NCBI GenBank assembly: GCA_964405375.1
Contig: CAYONQ010000015.1
Span: 1-41,501, forward strand
DNA: 41,501 bases
Direction of reading: 5' to 3'
From: CAYONQ01 sp964405375
GTDB taxonomy: Bacteria > Planctomycetota > Phycisphaerae > Sedimentisphaerales > Anaerobacaceae
The notes beneath the pieces were generated by a model. That model saw only the letters and a program-made list of their open reading frames with translations. It was not told the origin of the DNA and did not search any database. Positions 30,997 through 38,578 of the stretch are shown here, piece after piece. The translations under genes were made by a program, and so were the position numbers. The stretch's first letter is position 1. Each line of letters begins with the position of its first letter.

Positions 30997-31527
30997 ATGA
31001 CCAGAGAAGAACTGATAAATCGCATCAAGGAAACCGCCTATCTCGAAGGTGATTTCATACTTCGCAGCGGAAAACGCAGCAATTACTATCTTGATAAATA
31101 TCTTTTCGAGACCTGCCCGGACATTTTGGCGGCGCTCGGCGAAGAATTCGCCAAGTATGTTACCGACGATGTAACCTTAATAGCCGGCGCCGAACTGGGA
31201 GGTGTAGCACTTGCCGTAGCTACCGCCCTTGCAACCGGCAAAAACTTCTGCATAATCCGCAAGACCAAAAAAGGCCACGGCACGGACAAACTAATCGAAG
31301 GCGTCCTTAAAGCCAACGACGTGGTCTTGCTCGTAGAAGACATCGCCACTACCGGCGGACAGGTCCTCGAGGCCGCCAAAATCATCACCGAAGCCGGCGC
31401 AACCGTTAAAAAAATCGTCGCCTGCATCGACCGCAAAGAAGGCACCGAAGAAAACGTCAAAAAGGCCGGCTATAAATTCGAGTCCATCCTTACAAAAAAC
31501 GACCTCGGAATAAAAGATAAGGGTTGA
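30997..31527 (+). CDS. pyrE: Orotate phosphoribosyltransferase
   Basis: A 176-residue enzyme with the PRPP-binding motif VLLVEDIATTGGQVLEAA (about residue 110). An N-terminal region (GDFILRSGKRSNYYLDKYLFETCPD) binds orotate. IRKTKKGHGTDKLIEG carries the mobile-loop Lys residues. It makes OMP from orotate and PRPP. Convergent with coaB, leaving only 15 nt between the stop codons. Confidence 0.95.
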   Translation: MTREELINRIKETAYLEGDFILRSGKRSNYYLDKYLFETCPDILAALGEEFAKYVTDDVTLIAGAELGGVALAVATALATGKNFCIIRKTKKGHGTDKLIEGVLKANDVVLLVEDIATTGGQVLEAAKIITEAGATVKKIVACIDRKEGTEENVKKAGYKFESILTKNDLGIKDKG

Positions 31528-31542
31528 CCAGCCCGGCTCCCG

Positions 31543-32172
31543 CTAAATACATTCTACAAAAGAGATGATTTTTTTGGCGACTGCCGTCTTGTCTGCCTTC
31601 GGCAGTCTCAGCCATTTGTGACCGGGCGTTTTTATCTGAACACGGGTCTCGTCTGAGCCGATTGCAGCAGGCGTATTGGCGACTATCATATCCAGATTCT
31701 TTTCTTTGAGCTTTCTTTCGGCATTTTGCCGAAGGTTCCTGTCCTCCAGCGCAAAGCCGACAACAATTTTGCCTTTTGCCTTTTTACTTTTTACTTTATG
31801 CTCTCCCGCCCACTTTAGAATATCAGGCGTTGGTTTTAACCTGATACTTACGGGTTTGCTTGTCCTTTTAATCTTTGTTTCAGCCGGTCGAGCCGGAGTG
31901 TAATCAGCCACCGCAGCAGCCATAATCAGACAATCACATTTAGCAAAGAATTTTTTAACGGCGGCAAACATCTCAAAAGCCGAGTCAACCCCTACGAATT
32001 CCACCCCTACCGCCGGCTGCAAATCAGAAGTGCTTATAAGCGTTACCCTGTGGCCGGCGTCAATGGCCGCAGCCGCAAGTGCATAACCCATCCTGCCGCT
32101 GCTTGCGTTGGAGATAAAACGCACCGGGTCGATATACTCACGAGTGCCGCCTGCTGTGATTAAAAAATGCAT
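31543..32172 (-). CDS. coaB: Phosphopantothenate-cysteine ligase domain as a separate protein
   Basis: A 209-residue protein starting ITAGGTREYIDPVRFISNASSGRMGYALAAAA, the CoaB half of CoaBC. AAAVADYTP holds the Asn-position region of the active site (here Asp), and KLKEKNLDMIVANTPAAIG has the conserved Lys. It joins cysteine to 4-phosphopantothenate in CoA synthesis. Most bacteria have CoaC and CoaB fused in one ~400-residue protein; here the two activities are separate genes 37 nt apart. It is last in the pheA-to-coaB run. Confidence 0.9.
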   Translation of the reverse strand: MHFLITAGGTREYIDPVRFISNASSGRMGYALAAAAIDAGHRVTLISTSDLQPAVGVEFVGVDSAFEMFAAVKKFFAKCDCLIMAAAVADYTPARPAETKIKRTSKPVSIRLKPTPDILKWAGEHKVKSKKAKGKIVVGFALEDRNLRQNAERKLKEKNLDMIVANTPAAIGSDETRVQIKTPGHKWLRLPKADKTAVAKKIISFVECI

Positions 32173-32209
32173 TTTGCCACCAGCCCATCCCCCCTGTCCC
32201 CCTGCCTTT

Positions 32210-32806
32210 TTAATCTTTTTTTGTGCCTCTGCGTCTCTTTGCCTTCGCAGCTATCTTTTTAATCGCCTCTAAAATATCTGCCGGCTCCGACATCCTGCCT
32301 ATCGCCTCTTTGCCGCTGGCAAGCCGTCCCTCCTCAGGGCCTATCAACTGAAAACCCATCTCTTTCACACTCGCTACATTTCGCTGCACCGCAGGGTTCT
32401 GCCACATATTATCGTTCATTGCAGCAGCTAAAAGTGTCGGCCTGGACCAGCAGACGCAAAGTACCGTGCTTAGCAAATCATCGCAGATACCGTTTGCAAT
32501 CTTGCCTATAACATTCGCCGTCGCCGGCGCTACCACAACAATATCCGCCCACTCAACTAAAGCTATGTGCCCGATTTTATATTCCTCATGCCGGTCCCAC
32601 AAGCTGGTAAAAACCGCCGAATTGGTAACCGCCTCAAAGCTACTCGGCCCGACCAGCCGACAGGCATTCTCCGTCATTACCGTATTTATATTAGCGCCGC
32701 CCGCCGTCAGCTTGCTTGCCAAATCAACCGCCTTGTATGCAGCAACCCCCCCGCTGACACCTAACAGGATATTCAAACCGCCAAGATTTAACCTGCCTTC
32801 GGGCAT
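32210..32806 (-). CDS. coaC: Phosphopantothenoylcysteine decarboxylase as a separate protein
   Basis: A 198-residue flavoprotein of the HFCD family: ILLGVSGGVAAYKAVDLASKL (FMN binding), IGHIALVEWADIVVVAPATANVIGKIANGICDDLL (active-site His in HI), AAMNDNMWQNPAVQRN (PxMNxxMW, with Ala for Pro). The position of the catalytic Cys of E. coli CoaC (ACGD..GRM) reads LASGKEAIGRM, so it is Ser here, as in some other lineages. It ends with a lysine-rich tail (KAKRRRGTKK) and no CoaB domain, which lies in the next gene. Confidence 0.9.
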   Translation of the reverse strand: MPEGRLNLGGLNILLGVSGGVAAYKAVDLASKLTAGGANINTVMTENACRLVGPSSFEAVTNSAVFTSLWDRHEEYKIGHIALVEWADIVVVAPATANVIGKIANGICDDLLSTVLCVCWSRPTLLAAAMNDNMWQNPAVQRNVASVKEMGFQLIGPEEGRLASGKEAIGRMSEPADILEAIKKIAAKAKRRRGTKKD

Positions 32807-32851
32807 TTAAAGCTCAATCATTCAAAAAAACACGACTTATAAGTCGTGATC

Positions 32852-33079
32852 CTATTCATTGCTCGATTTATCAACCTTACCGGCTCCATCATCAACAGCA
32901 ATCTTGTCCTGCAAAATCTCCTGAACAACAATCTCCAGTTGTGTCCTGCCCTCGGTATCCTCAATCAGCGGCCGAGCGCCAGCCATCAACTCACCGAGCC
33001 GCTTCTGAATCAGTACCGTCAGCTTGAACCTGCCGCCAACCTTATCGACTATCTCTGTACTCTTAAGTTCCTCTATCAT
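32852..33079 (-). CDS. rpoZ: RNA polymerase omega subunit
   Basis: A 75-residue protein with the omega layout: a central helix GGRFKLTVLIQKRLGELMAGARPLI, followed by TQLEIVVQEILQDKI. The start overlaps the gmk stop by 4 nt (ATGA). The gmk-rpoZ-coaBC order is ancestral, which supports the call. It assists assembly of the core RNA polymerase. Confidence 0.85.
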   Translation of the reverse strand: MIEELKSTEIVDKVGGRFKLTVLIQKRLGELMAGARPLIEDTEGRTQLEIVVQEILQDKIAVDDGAGKVDKSSNE

Positions 33080-33723
33080 TCTTTTCCTCCATCTGGGGTA
33101 TCCATCGATTCTCCGCGTCCCTGATACCCCGATATCTTTATGTCCTGATGTCCTTTTTCCCTGATAATCTCCACCACCTCGCCTACCGCCTGCTCCAAAT
33201 CATCGTTTATCACCATATGTTCATAATACTGCCACGCAGCAGCGATTTCAGTACCTGCACCCTCCAGTCTCTCTTCAGTCACTTCGGCCTCATCCCGACC
33301 TCTGCTGCTCATCCGCTCTACCAGCGTCCCTTGGGTCGGCGCCAGAATAAAAATCATCACCGCATCCGGATATACTGCCTTCGCCTGTTTGGCGCCCTGA
33401 ACATCAATTTCCAGGATAATGGTCTTGCCCGCCTGCAGCGACCGCTCTACCATGTTTTTTAGCGTGCCGTACAAATTGCCGAACACCTCGGCATATTCCA
33501 AAAGCTCGCCCTTATCAATCCGCTCCTGGAATTGCTGCTTTGATATAAACCAGTAATCCTGTCCGTCACGCTCGCTTTCGGCCTTGGGTCTGGTCGTAAC
33601 CGAGACACTAAGATAGACATCATCCAGCCGCCTAACCACCTCTTTGCAAATCGTGCTCTTGCCCACGCCGGATGGCCCGCTTACTATTACCACCTTACCT
33701 TTTTTGCTTTTCTGCTCCTGCAT
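33076..33723 (-). CDS. gmk: Guanylate kinase
   Basis: A 215-residue enzyme with P-loop VSGPSGVGKST, the GMP-binding region SVSVTTRPKAESERDGQDYWFIS, YGTLKNMVE, ILEIDVQGAKQAK and FILAPTQGTLVERMSSRG. It phosphorylates GMP to GDP. It is followed by rpoZ with a 4-nt overlap and lies 42 nt downstream of yicC. Confidence 0.96.
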   Translation of the reverse strand: MQEQKSKKGKVVIVSGPSGVGKSTICKEVVRRLDDVYLSVSVTTRPKAESERDGQDYWFISKQQFQERIDKGELLEYAEVFGNLYGTLKNMVERSLQAGKTIILEIDVQGAKQAKAVYPDAVMIFILAPTQGTLVERMSSRGRDEAEVTEERLEGAGTEIAAAWQYYEHMVINDDLEQAVGEVVEIIREKGHQDIKISGYQGRGESMDTPDGGKE

Positions 33724-33765
33724 TATTACTAAACACTCAAACCTTGTGCCTGCGTAGGCAGCTAT

Positions 33766-34650
33766 TTACTCCACGTTTTGAACCTGTTCTTTAATCCGGT
33801 CTATCCGGCACTTTATATCGACCACGCAACGGGTAATCTCTATGTCGGATGCCTTACTGGCAATAGTATTGGCCTCTCTGAGCATCTCCTGGCTGATAAA
33901 GTCCAGCCGACGCCCCGCCTGGCCCTCTGCCCGGCAGCTCTCAGCGAACTGCTGCAGGTGCGAATCCAGCCGGGCAATCTCTTCAGATATATCCGACCTC
34001 TCAGCGAAAACTGCCACCTCCCTCGCAAGCGTCTCTTCATCTAATTTCAGCTTCGCGGCCGCCAGCAGCTCATCGACCCTCTTCTTCAGCTTCCTCTGAT
34101 ACTGTTGCAAAACAACCGTGCTGAGAACTTGAATTCGCTCGATGTCCTGCTTCATCACTTCACAGTGGCTATTCAAATCGGCCGCAAGCGCAGCACCCTC
34201 GGCGGCACGCATCCGCTTCAACTCGTCTATCGCCTCCTGCGTAACGCTTAAAACCATCCCCCTGACCCGTTCAGCCACCTCTGAAGCCGGTGATGTCGGC
34301 ACTAATATACCGGGCAGGCCAAGCAGCCCGCTAATATCTATCGGACATTTAATATCAACCGAAGACGTGACCCTGCCCAACTTCTCCACATACAGCCGCA
34401 GGGCCCTCTCATCTATATCAAACAGCGCATCCGCCGAGACATTCTTCAGCCGAAGCGTATAATCGACCATTCCCCGCGACAAACTCTTTTGAAGAAGCTT
34501 CTCAACATCATCCTCGAGAAATGCCACTGACTCCGGCAATTTTACTCTGGTCTTGAAATATCGGCTGTTAACCGCCTTTATCTCAACAGCATAGGTTGTG
34601 CCATCAAGCTGGCCTTCCGCACATCCATATCCGGTCATACTATTTAGCAT
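33766..34650 (-). CDS. yicC: YicC-family endoribonuclease
   Basis: About 294 residues from ATG 34650, with GGGAG 5 nt upstream; the frame to 34662 opens with TTG. The N-terminus MLNSMTGYGCAEG and IKAVNSRYFKTRVKLP are hallmarks of the family, as is the C-terminal DUF1732 part (GQAGRRLDFISQEMLREANTIASKASD). E. coli YicC is an RNase that acts on RyhB RNA. The yicC-gmk-rpoZ order is common. A coiled-coil-rich central region (about 110-230) is visible. Confidence 0.93.
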   Translation of the reverse strand: MLNSMTGYGCAEGQLDGTTYAVEIKAVNSRYFKTRVKLPESVAFLEDDVEKLLQKSLSRGMVDYTLRLKNVSADALFDIDERALRLYVEKLGRVTSSVDIKCPIDISGLLGLPGILVPTSPASEVAERVRGMVLSVTQEAIDELKRMRAAEGAALAADLNSHCEVMKQDIERIQVLSTVVLQQYQRKLKKRVDELLAAAKLKLDEETLAREVAVFAERSDISEEIARLDSHLQQFAESCRAEGQAGRRLDFISQEMLREANTIASKASDIEITRCVVDIKCRIDRIKEQVQNVE

Positions 34651-34700
34651 AGCCGCTCCCAAAACAGCCCCGAATGTCCGATACCGACTCTTAAGTTATA

Positions 34701-35090
34701 TCAAAACCCCCCGCCGGCATCTCCATTAGAATCTGCCGTCGTGGTATCGACCAACGGCTGCTCTGTATCTACCGGCTGCTGTCGCTGAGCCGTCGGCTGC
34801 TGGGCTTGGCCCTCGCCAAAATCACTGACAGACGGTCTGTAGAATTTGGCCATTATCACCGCAAGACCCAAAAACAAAGCCACCAGCGCTATCGTAAACC
34901 ACGTCAGGAAATCACCGGTCTTCGAGCCCAAAAGCCCGCCGGCCATACCCCCACCAAACGCCGCACTCAAGCCGCCGCCTCTGCCCTTCTGAATCAAAAT
35001 GGTTAATATCAACACCAGAGAGCAAACAACAAAGATAACGGCAACCGCCTTCATAATGAAACTTGCCGCCAGTAATGGAAAAACTGTCAT
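34701..35090 (-). CDS. secG: Protein translocase subunit SecG
   Basis: About 129 residues from ATG 35090, which has AAGGA 7 nt upstream. Two membrane segments (VIFVVCSLVLILTILIQKG and WFTIALVALFLGLAVIMAKFY) flank the conserved cytoplasmic loop GRGGGLSAAFGGG...GLLGSKTGDFLT. An acidic/Gln-rich tail (QQPTAQRQQPVDTEQP) extends beyond the usual SecG length. Part of the SecYEG export channel. The tpiA-secG order is conserved in many bacteria. Confidence 0.93.
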   Translation of the reverse strand: MTVFPLLAASFIMKAVAVIFVVCSLVLILTILIQKGRGGGLSAAFGGGMAGGLLGSKTGDFLTWFTIALVALFLGLAVIMAKFYRPSVSDFGEGQAQQPTAQRQQPVDTEQPLVDTTTADSNGDAGGGF

Positions 35091-35145
35091 ATTCATTCCT
35101 TAAAAATCCTTTTTAACTTTCAATCGCGACACACCGCCGCTACGG

Positions 35146-35907
35146 TTACACCGCCCCTTTAACTATAGCCACAAAGTCATCCGCACTCAAGCTCGCTCCC
35201 CCGACCAGCAGGCCGTCCACATCCTGCTGGCCCATCAACTCCGCAGCGCTGTCGGGCTTTACCGAGCCGCCGTAGAGGATACGAATCTCCTCAGCCAACT
35301 GCCCGTCATACATCTCGCCAAGCAATCTCCTTATCAGATTATGTGCTTCCTGTGCCTGCTGCGGGGTGGCCGTTAGACCCGTCCCGATAGCCCAGACCGG
35401 CTCATAAGCCACCGTAACAGCCGAAACCTTCTCGGCGCCTAAACCGGCCAGCCCGGCCTTTATCTGCCGGGTTACCACTTCGCCTGTCTTATCACTCTGG
35501 CGTTCCTCAAGCAGCTCACCCACACATAATATCGGCAAAAGCCCGCCGGAGATGGCAGCAGAAACCTTCTTATTTATCAGCTCATCCTGCTCGCCGATTA
35601 CGTGCCGGCGCTCCGAATGACCGCACAACGCATAGGTACAACCGATATCTCTCAGCATTGATGCACTTATCTCACCGGTAAAGGCGCCTTGCTTTTCTGT
35701 GTAAATATCCTGAGCGCCGACCGCAACGCTCGACGCCGAAAGCACCTTCGCCACCGATTGAATATAAACAAAGGGCGGTATCACCGCAACATCGATTTTA
35801 TGGCCGGCAATCTCCGACGTCCCGGCGGCAACGTCCTTGGCTAAACTCACGCTGCTGTGGCTGTCGGTGTTCATCTTCCAGTTACCGGCCACAAACGGCT
35901 TTCTCAT
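35146..35907 (-). CDS. tpiA: Triosephosphate isomerase
   Basis: About 253 residues from ATG 35907, preceded by AGGAGAG; the longer frame to 36018 runs into pheA. Catalytic residues: Lys in FVAGNWKMN, His in CGHSERR, Glu in VAYEPVWAIGTG; phosphate-binding ILYGGSV. It interconverts DHAP and glyceraldehyde-3-phosphate. It lies between pheA and secG in the eight-gene run. Confidence 0.97.
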   Translation of the reverse strand: MRKPFVAGNWKMNTDSHSSVSLAKDVAAGTSEIAGHKIDVAVIPPFVYIQSVAKVLSASSVAVGAQDIYTEKQGAFTGEISASMLRDIGCTYALCGHSERRHVIGEQDELINKKVSAAISGGLLPILCVGELLEERQSDKTGEVVTRQIKAGLAGLGAEKVSAVTVAYEPVWAIGTGLTATPQQAQEAHNLIRRLLGEMYDGQLAEEIRILYGGSVKPDSAAELMGQQDVDGLLVGGASLSADDFVAIVKGAV

Positions 35908-35963
35908 TAAAAACTCTCCTACATTTGTAATCCGTCGCTCGGGCTGCGGGCAACAGGCCACGA

Positions 35964-37034
35964 TTAAAGCAGTTCCGTTGCCCTCGGGAAACTGCCTAAT
36001 ATCGAAAGCTGAAGACAATGCTTACGGGCATCTTCCAGTCCCTTCTGTACCCGCTCATCCATTCTGTGCCCGACAAAATCCACAAAGAAATAGTATTCCC
36101 ATTCCCTTTTCTTGCTGGGTCTGGACTCTATATTCGTTAGATTGATACTGTATTTCTTAAAGACATCAAGCACATCCGCCAGGGCGCCGGCCTTATGAGC
36201 GGTGCTGAACAATATAGCGGTCTTGTCTTCACCGGTCGGCTTTGCATCTTCACGGGCGATTACAAGAAATCTGGTTATGTTATTAGTGATGTCCTCGATG
36301 TTTTCGCAGATGATTTTAAGCCCGTACAGCTCCGCAGCGACAGCCGAGCCAATCGCCGCCACTCCCGGCTGCTCGGCGGCCGTCTTCGCCGCCACAGCGG
36401 TGGAGGCGACCGCAATGGTCTGCGCATCCTTAAAGGTGGCGCTTAGCCAGTTCCGGCACTGGGCGAATACCTCCGGCTTTGAGTAAACCTTCTCTATCTT
36501 CTCCAGTGAGCAACTCGCCAGCAGATTATGATGAATCGCCATCAAGACCTCGGAGCAGACCTTCACATCCGAATCTATCAAGGCGTCGAGCGTCTCTATC
36601 ACGCCGCCGCCAGTGGTATTCTCTATCGGCACAATACCCAGATCGCAATGGCCTTTGCTTACCTCATCAAAGATACTTCTGATATCAGCCAACGGCTCGT
36701 ACTCGACACTCTGGCCGAATTTAAGCGTCGCAGCGGTGTGGCTGAAGCTGCCGTCGGGGCCGAGATAGCCGATTCGCAACGGTCTTTCCAGCACAAAAGA
36801 GCCGCTCATCAACTCACGCCAAACCGCCACCAGGCACCTATCGGGCAGCGGGCCATCGTTGAGCTTGGCAATCTTGGCGAAAATCTCCTTCTCGCGGTCC
36901 GGTGCGTAGATGGGCTTGCCATCCTTATTTTTGAGCTTGCCTATCTCCACGACAACGCGCGCACGCTCATTAAGCAGCTCGACGATTTTTTCGTCAAGCT
37001 CATCTATTCGCTTTCTCAATTCTTCAAGGGCCAT
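35964..37034 (-). CDS. pheA: Bifunctional chorismate mutase/prephenate dehydratase
   Basis: A 356-residue protein. The AroQ chorismate mutase domain (1-90; LRKRIDELDEKIVELLNERARVV..IGKLK) is followed by the prephenate dehydratase domain (IGYLGPDGSFSHTAA, VPIENTTGGGVIETLD, and FLVIARE region) and a C-terminal ACT domain (INLTNIESRPSKKREWEYYFFVDFVGH). The ESRP motif is where phenylalanine binds for feedback inhibition. It makes phenylpyruvate in phenylalanine synthesis. It is the first gene of the 37-31.5 kb minus-strand run. Confidence 0.96.
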   Translation of the reverse strand: MALEELRKRIDELDEKIVELLNERARVVVEIGKLKNKDGKPIYAPDREKEIFAKIAKLNDGPLPDRCLVAVWRELMSGSFVLERPLRIGYLGPDGSFSHTAATLKFGQSVEYEPLADIRSIFDEVSKGHCDLGIVPIENTTGGGVIETLDALIDSDVKVCSEVLMAIHHNLLASCSLEKIEKVYSKPEVFAQCRNWLSATFKDAQTIAVASTAVAAKTAAEQPGVAAIGSAVAAELYGLKIICENIEDITNNITRFLVIAREDAKPTGEDKTAILFSTAHKAGALADVLDVFKKYSINLTNIESRPSKKREWEYYFFVDFVGHRMDERVQKGLEDARKHCLQLSILGSFPRATELL

Positions 37035-37176
37035 AGGTCAAAAACCAAAAATTTTGCACAAGCCGAGTATTGGCCAATTTTTATAAAAACTAATATACTT
37101 AACAAAACTTCGCTTATAAGTCAATGAATTTGAGTTTATTATAGATATGAATTTTGAGCGTTGAGCACGATAAAAA

Positions 37177-37692
37177 ATGCGAAAAGCAATAAAATACACG
37201 ATTTTTAAGACGGGATGGGGGTATTTTGGGCTGGCTGGGGCGGAGGGGGAGCTGTTGCGGAGCCGGCTGCCGATAGCGGGATACGGAACAGCTAAGTCCC
37301 ATCTGCTAAAGGGCTTAGAAAATGCCCGATACGACAAGATGCTTTTCAGGGAACTTGCCGAGCAGATAACTGCTTATTTTGAGGGAAGTTACGTAGATTT
37401 CGGCAAAGATATACCCGTCATATTTGATGGATTAGGCGGGTTTGCAAGGGACATTTTGATGGCGTGCAGGGACGTAAGGTTTGGTGAGACAATAAGTTAC
37501 GGCGGATTGGCTGAAAGAGTGGGTCGGCCGGGGGCTGCCAGGGCGGTCGGGAGGGTGATGGCGAATAATCCGCTGCCTTTGATAATTCCCTGTCATAGAG
37601 TGACTTACAGCAACGGCGGGATGGGCGGGTTCGGTGCAATCGGGGGGGTGAAGCTTAAAAAAAGGATGCTCAAACTTGAGCGGCGGGGTTAA
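37177..37692 (+). CDS. ogt: Methylated-DNA-protein cysteine S-methyltransferase
   Basis: A 171-residue protein with the alkyl-acceptor motif IIPCHRV (Cys about 138), the DNA-binding helix region SYGGLAERVGRPGAARAVGRVMANNPLP and GGFGAIGGVKLKKRMLKLE. It repairs O6-methylguanine by suicidal transfer to Cys. Gly codons here are largely GGG and the coding strand is G-rich, unlike other plus-strand genes in the window, whose coding strands are C-rich (dnaK, fmt, dnaA). It is divergent from pheA and stands alone. Confidence 0.94.
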   Translation: MRKAIKYTIFKTGWGYFGLAGAEGELLRSRLPIAGYGTAKSHLLKGLENARYDKMLFRELAEQITAYFEGSYVDFGKDIPVIFDGLGGFARDILMACRDVRFGETISYGGLAERVGRPGAARAVGRVMANNPLPLIIPCHRVTYSNGGMGGFGAIGGVKLKKRMLKLERRG

Positions 37693-37699
37693 TTTGGAG

Positions 37700-38032
37700 G
37701 GCTTGGGTAAAATAGGTAAGGAAAAAATGGTGAAAAAGTGAGAAAAAGTGAGAAAAATGACGAAAATCGGGGGAAAAAGTGCAAAAAAATGAAAAAAAGA
37801 GAGGAGAAATACGAAATTCGAATATCGAAATCCGAAACAAATTCAAATGACCAAAATACGAAGTTCAAAACAAAAATTAACCACGAATGGACACGGATTC
37901 ATTTGCCACCGAGGGCACAGAGGGCAGAGGACAGATGCTGGATAGTAAAGAGCTGAAAAGTTAAAGCTAAAAATGTAAAACCACAGCGTAACCCCTGCCA
38001 AAAACAAGCAGGGGCAAGAATTCAAAAGTAAA
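37700..38032. other. Low-complexity intergenic stretch after ogt
   Basis: A polypurine run (GAAAAAGTGAGAAAAA type, about 37720-37805), a TTCGAA/GAAATACGAA string (37806-37865), a CCACGAATGGACACGG and GGGCACAGAGGGCAG string (about 37880-37935), and a hairpin CCCCTGC/GCAGGGG (37992-38014). No gene. Confidence 0.5.
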
Positions 38033-38118
38033 TGCGGTGTTGACGGATTGTGGGGTGCTGCCGGAGGCCGCGATGAGGAAACATCCGGTATTACGCAGTG
38101 GCGTAAGGGACGAAGTAA

Positions 38119-38150
38119 ACTCTGTTAGAAAGTTTTACTTCTAACAGGGT
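38119..38150. repeat. Family-B-like palindrome inside the RNA candidate
   Basis: CTGTTAG (38122-38128) and CTAACAG (38141-38147), extended by ACT/GGT outside. One base of the family core differs on each arm, in a compensating way (CCCCGTTAG becomes CTCTGTTAG). Confidence 0.65.
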
Positions 38151-38212
38151 AAAAAATAGTATTCCCACCAAAAGAAAAGAATGGCGGGTAAACTCACACC
38201 GCAGGCAGCACA

Positions 38213-38247
38213 AGCTACCCCGCTCAAACGCCGCGGGGGCTTTTTTT
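38213..38247 (+). terminator. Intrinsic terminator
   Basis: AGC-(TA)-CCCCGC pairs with GCGGGG-GCT around a 9-nt loop, followed by seven T (38241-38247). It lies over 500 nt after the ogt stop, so it probably ends the structured RNA rather than ogt. Confidence 0.7.
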
Positions 38248-38250
38248 AGA

Positions 38251-38578
38251 AAAAAGTCGGGGGAAAAATCATTGTGGATTTGGTTTGGTGGGGATTAGAA
38301 AGAGGAGTTTTGTACAAGTATATTAGTATATGCGTATATACTTATGGAGTGCTTTAAGAATCATGGTTTTTGAATGAGGGGCTTGAGGGACTTCGCCGAG
38401 AGCGTTTTTCCGAAGGACTCCTTACGGAGGAGAAAACGCTTTTAGGTCAAAGCGAAACCGCCCTCGTGGCTTGGCCACTGCGGCCAGTTTGCTGCTTTGA
38501 CCCTCGGCTGGGCGTGGCCAGCCGGCGGCGGAGTCTTTGGTAGCTGCAAGTTAGAAGATGAGGGTGTCGGCATTTGGG
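38251..38578. other. Intergenic stretch with strong secondary structure
   Basis: Includes an AT-rich inverted repeat (AAGTATAT...ATATACTT, about 38317-38341) and the three-way-junction fold at 38395-38508. No gene seen. Confidence 0.5.
38395..38508. repeat. Three-way-junction palindromic structure
   Basis: Closing stem GCCGAG (38395-38400)/CTCGGC (38503-38508). It directly encloses stem 1 AGCGTTTT/AAAACGCT (38401-38408, 38433-38440), capped by CTCC/GGAG. It also encloses stem 2 GGTCAAAGC/GCTTTGACC (38445-38453, 38494-38502), which contains GTGGC/GCCAC. The stems abut with only 4 unpaired nt. It may be an RNA, a bidirectional terminator for the beta-helix gene, or a mobile-element core. Confidence 0.6.

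Larger units (their letters stand above)
38033..38247 (+). ncRNA. Candidate pseudoknotted structured RNA
   Basis: Strand TGCGGTGT (38033-38040) pairs with ACACCGCA (38196-38203). GTGCTGCC (38055-38062) pairs with GGCAGCAC (38204-38211). The order A, B, A', B' makes a pseudoknot of two perfect 8-bp helices whose 3' strands abut. Inside are hairpins TTACGC/GCGTAA (38091-38106), a family-B-like stem (38119-38150) and CCCACCA/TGGCGGG (38164-38187). An intrinsic terminator follows at once. No coding frame fits. I compared it from memory with RNase P RNA, tmRNA, SRP RNA and common riboswitches and found no match. It could also be a mobile palindromic cluster. Confidence 0.5.

Noticed and set aside
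35908..36018. N-terminal extension of TpiA
   Set aside because: It overlaps pheA; AGGAGAG directly precedes the ATG at 35907, where the conserved FVAGNWKMN begins.
37880..37935. Degraded gene after ogt
   Set aside because: The strings are low-complexity repeats of a type seen scattered in environmental bacterial genomes and give no protein similarity.
38033..38247. RNase P RNA, tmRNA, SRP RNA or cobalamin riboswitch
   Set aside because: GAGGAAACATCCGG and GGTAAACTC recall RNase P RNA pieces, but the conserved 3' strand (ACAGAA...CCGGCUUA) is missing and the helix order does not fit. The other classes lack their signature sequences.
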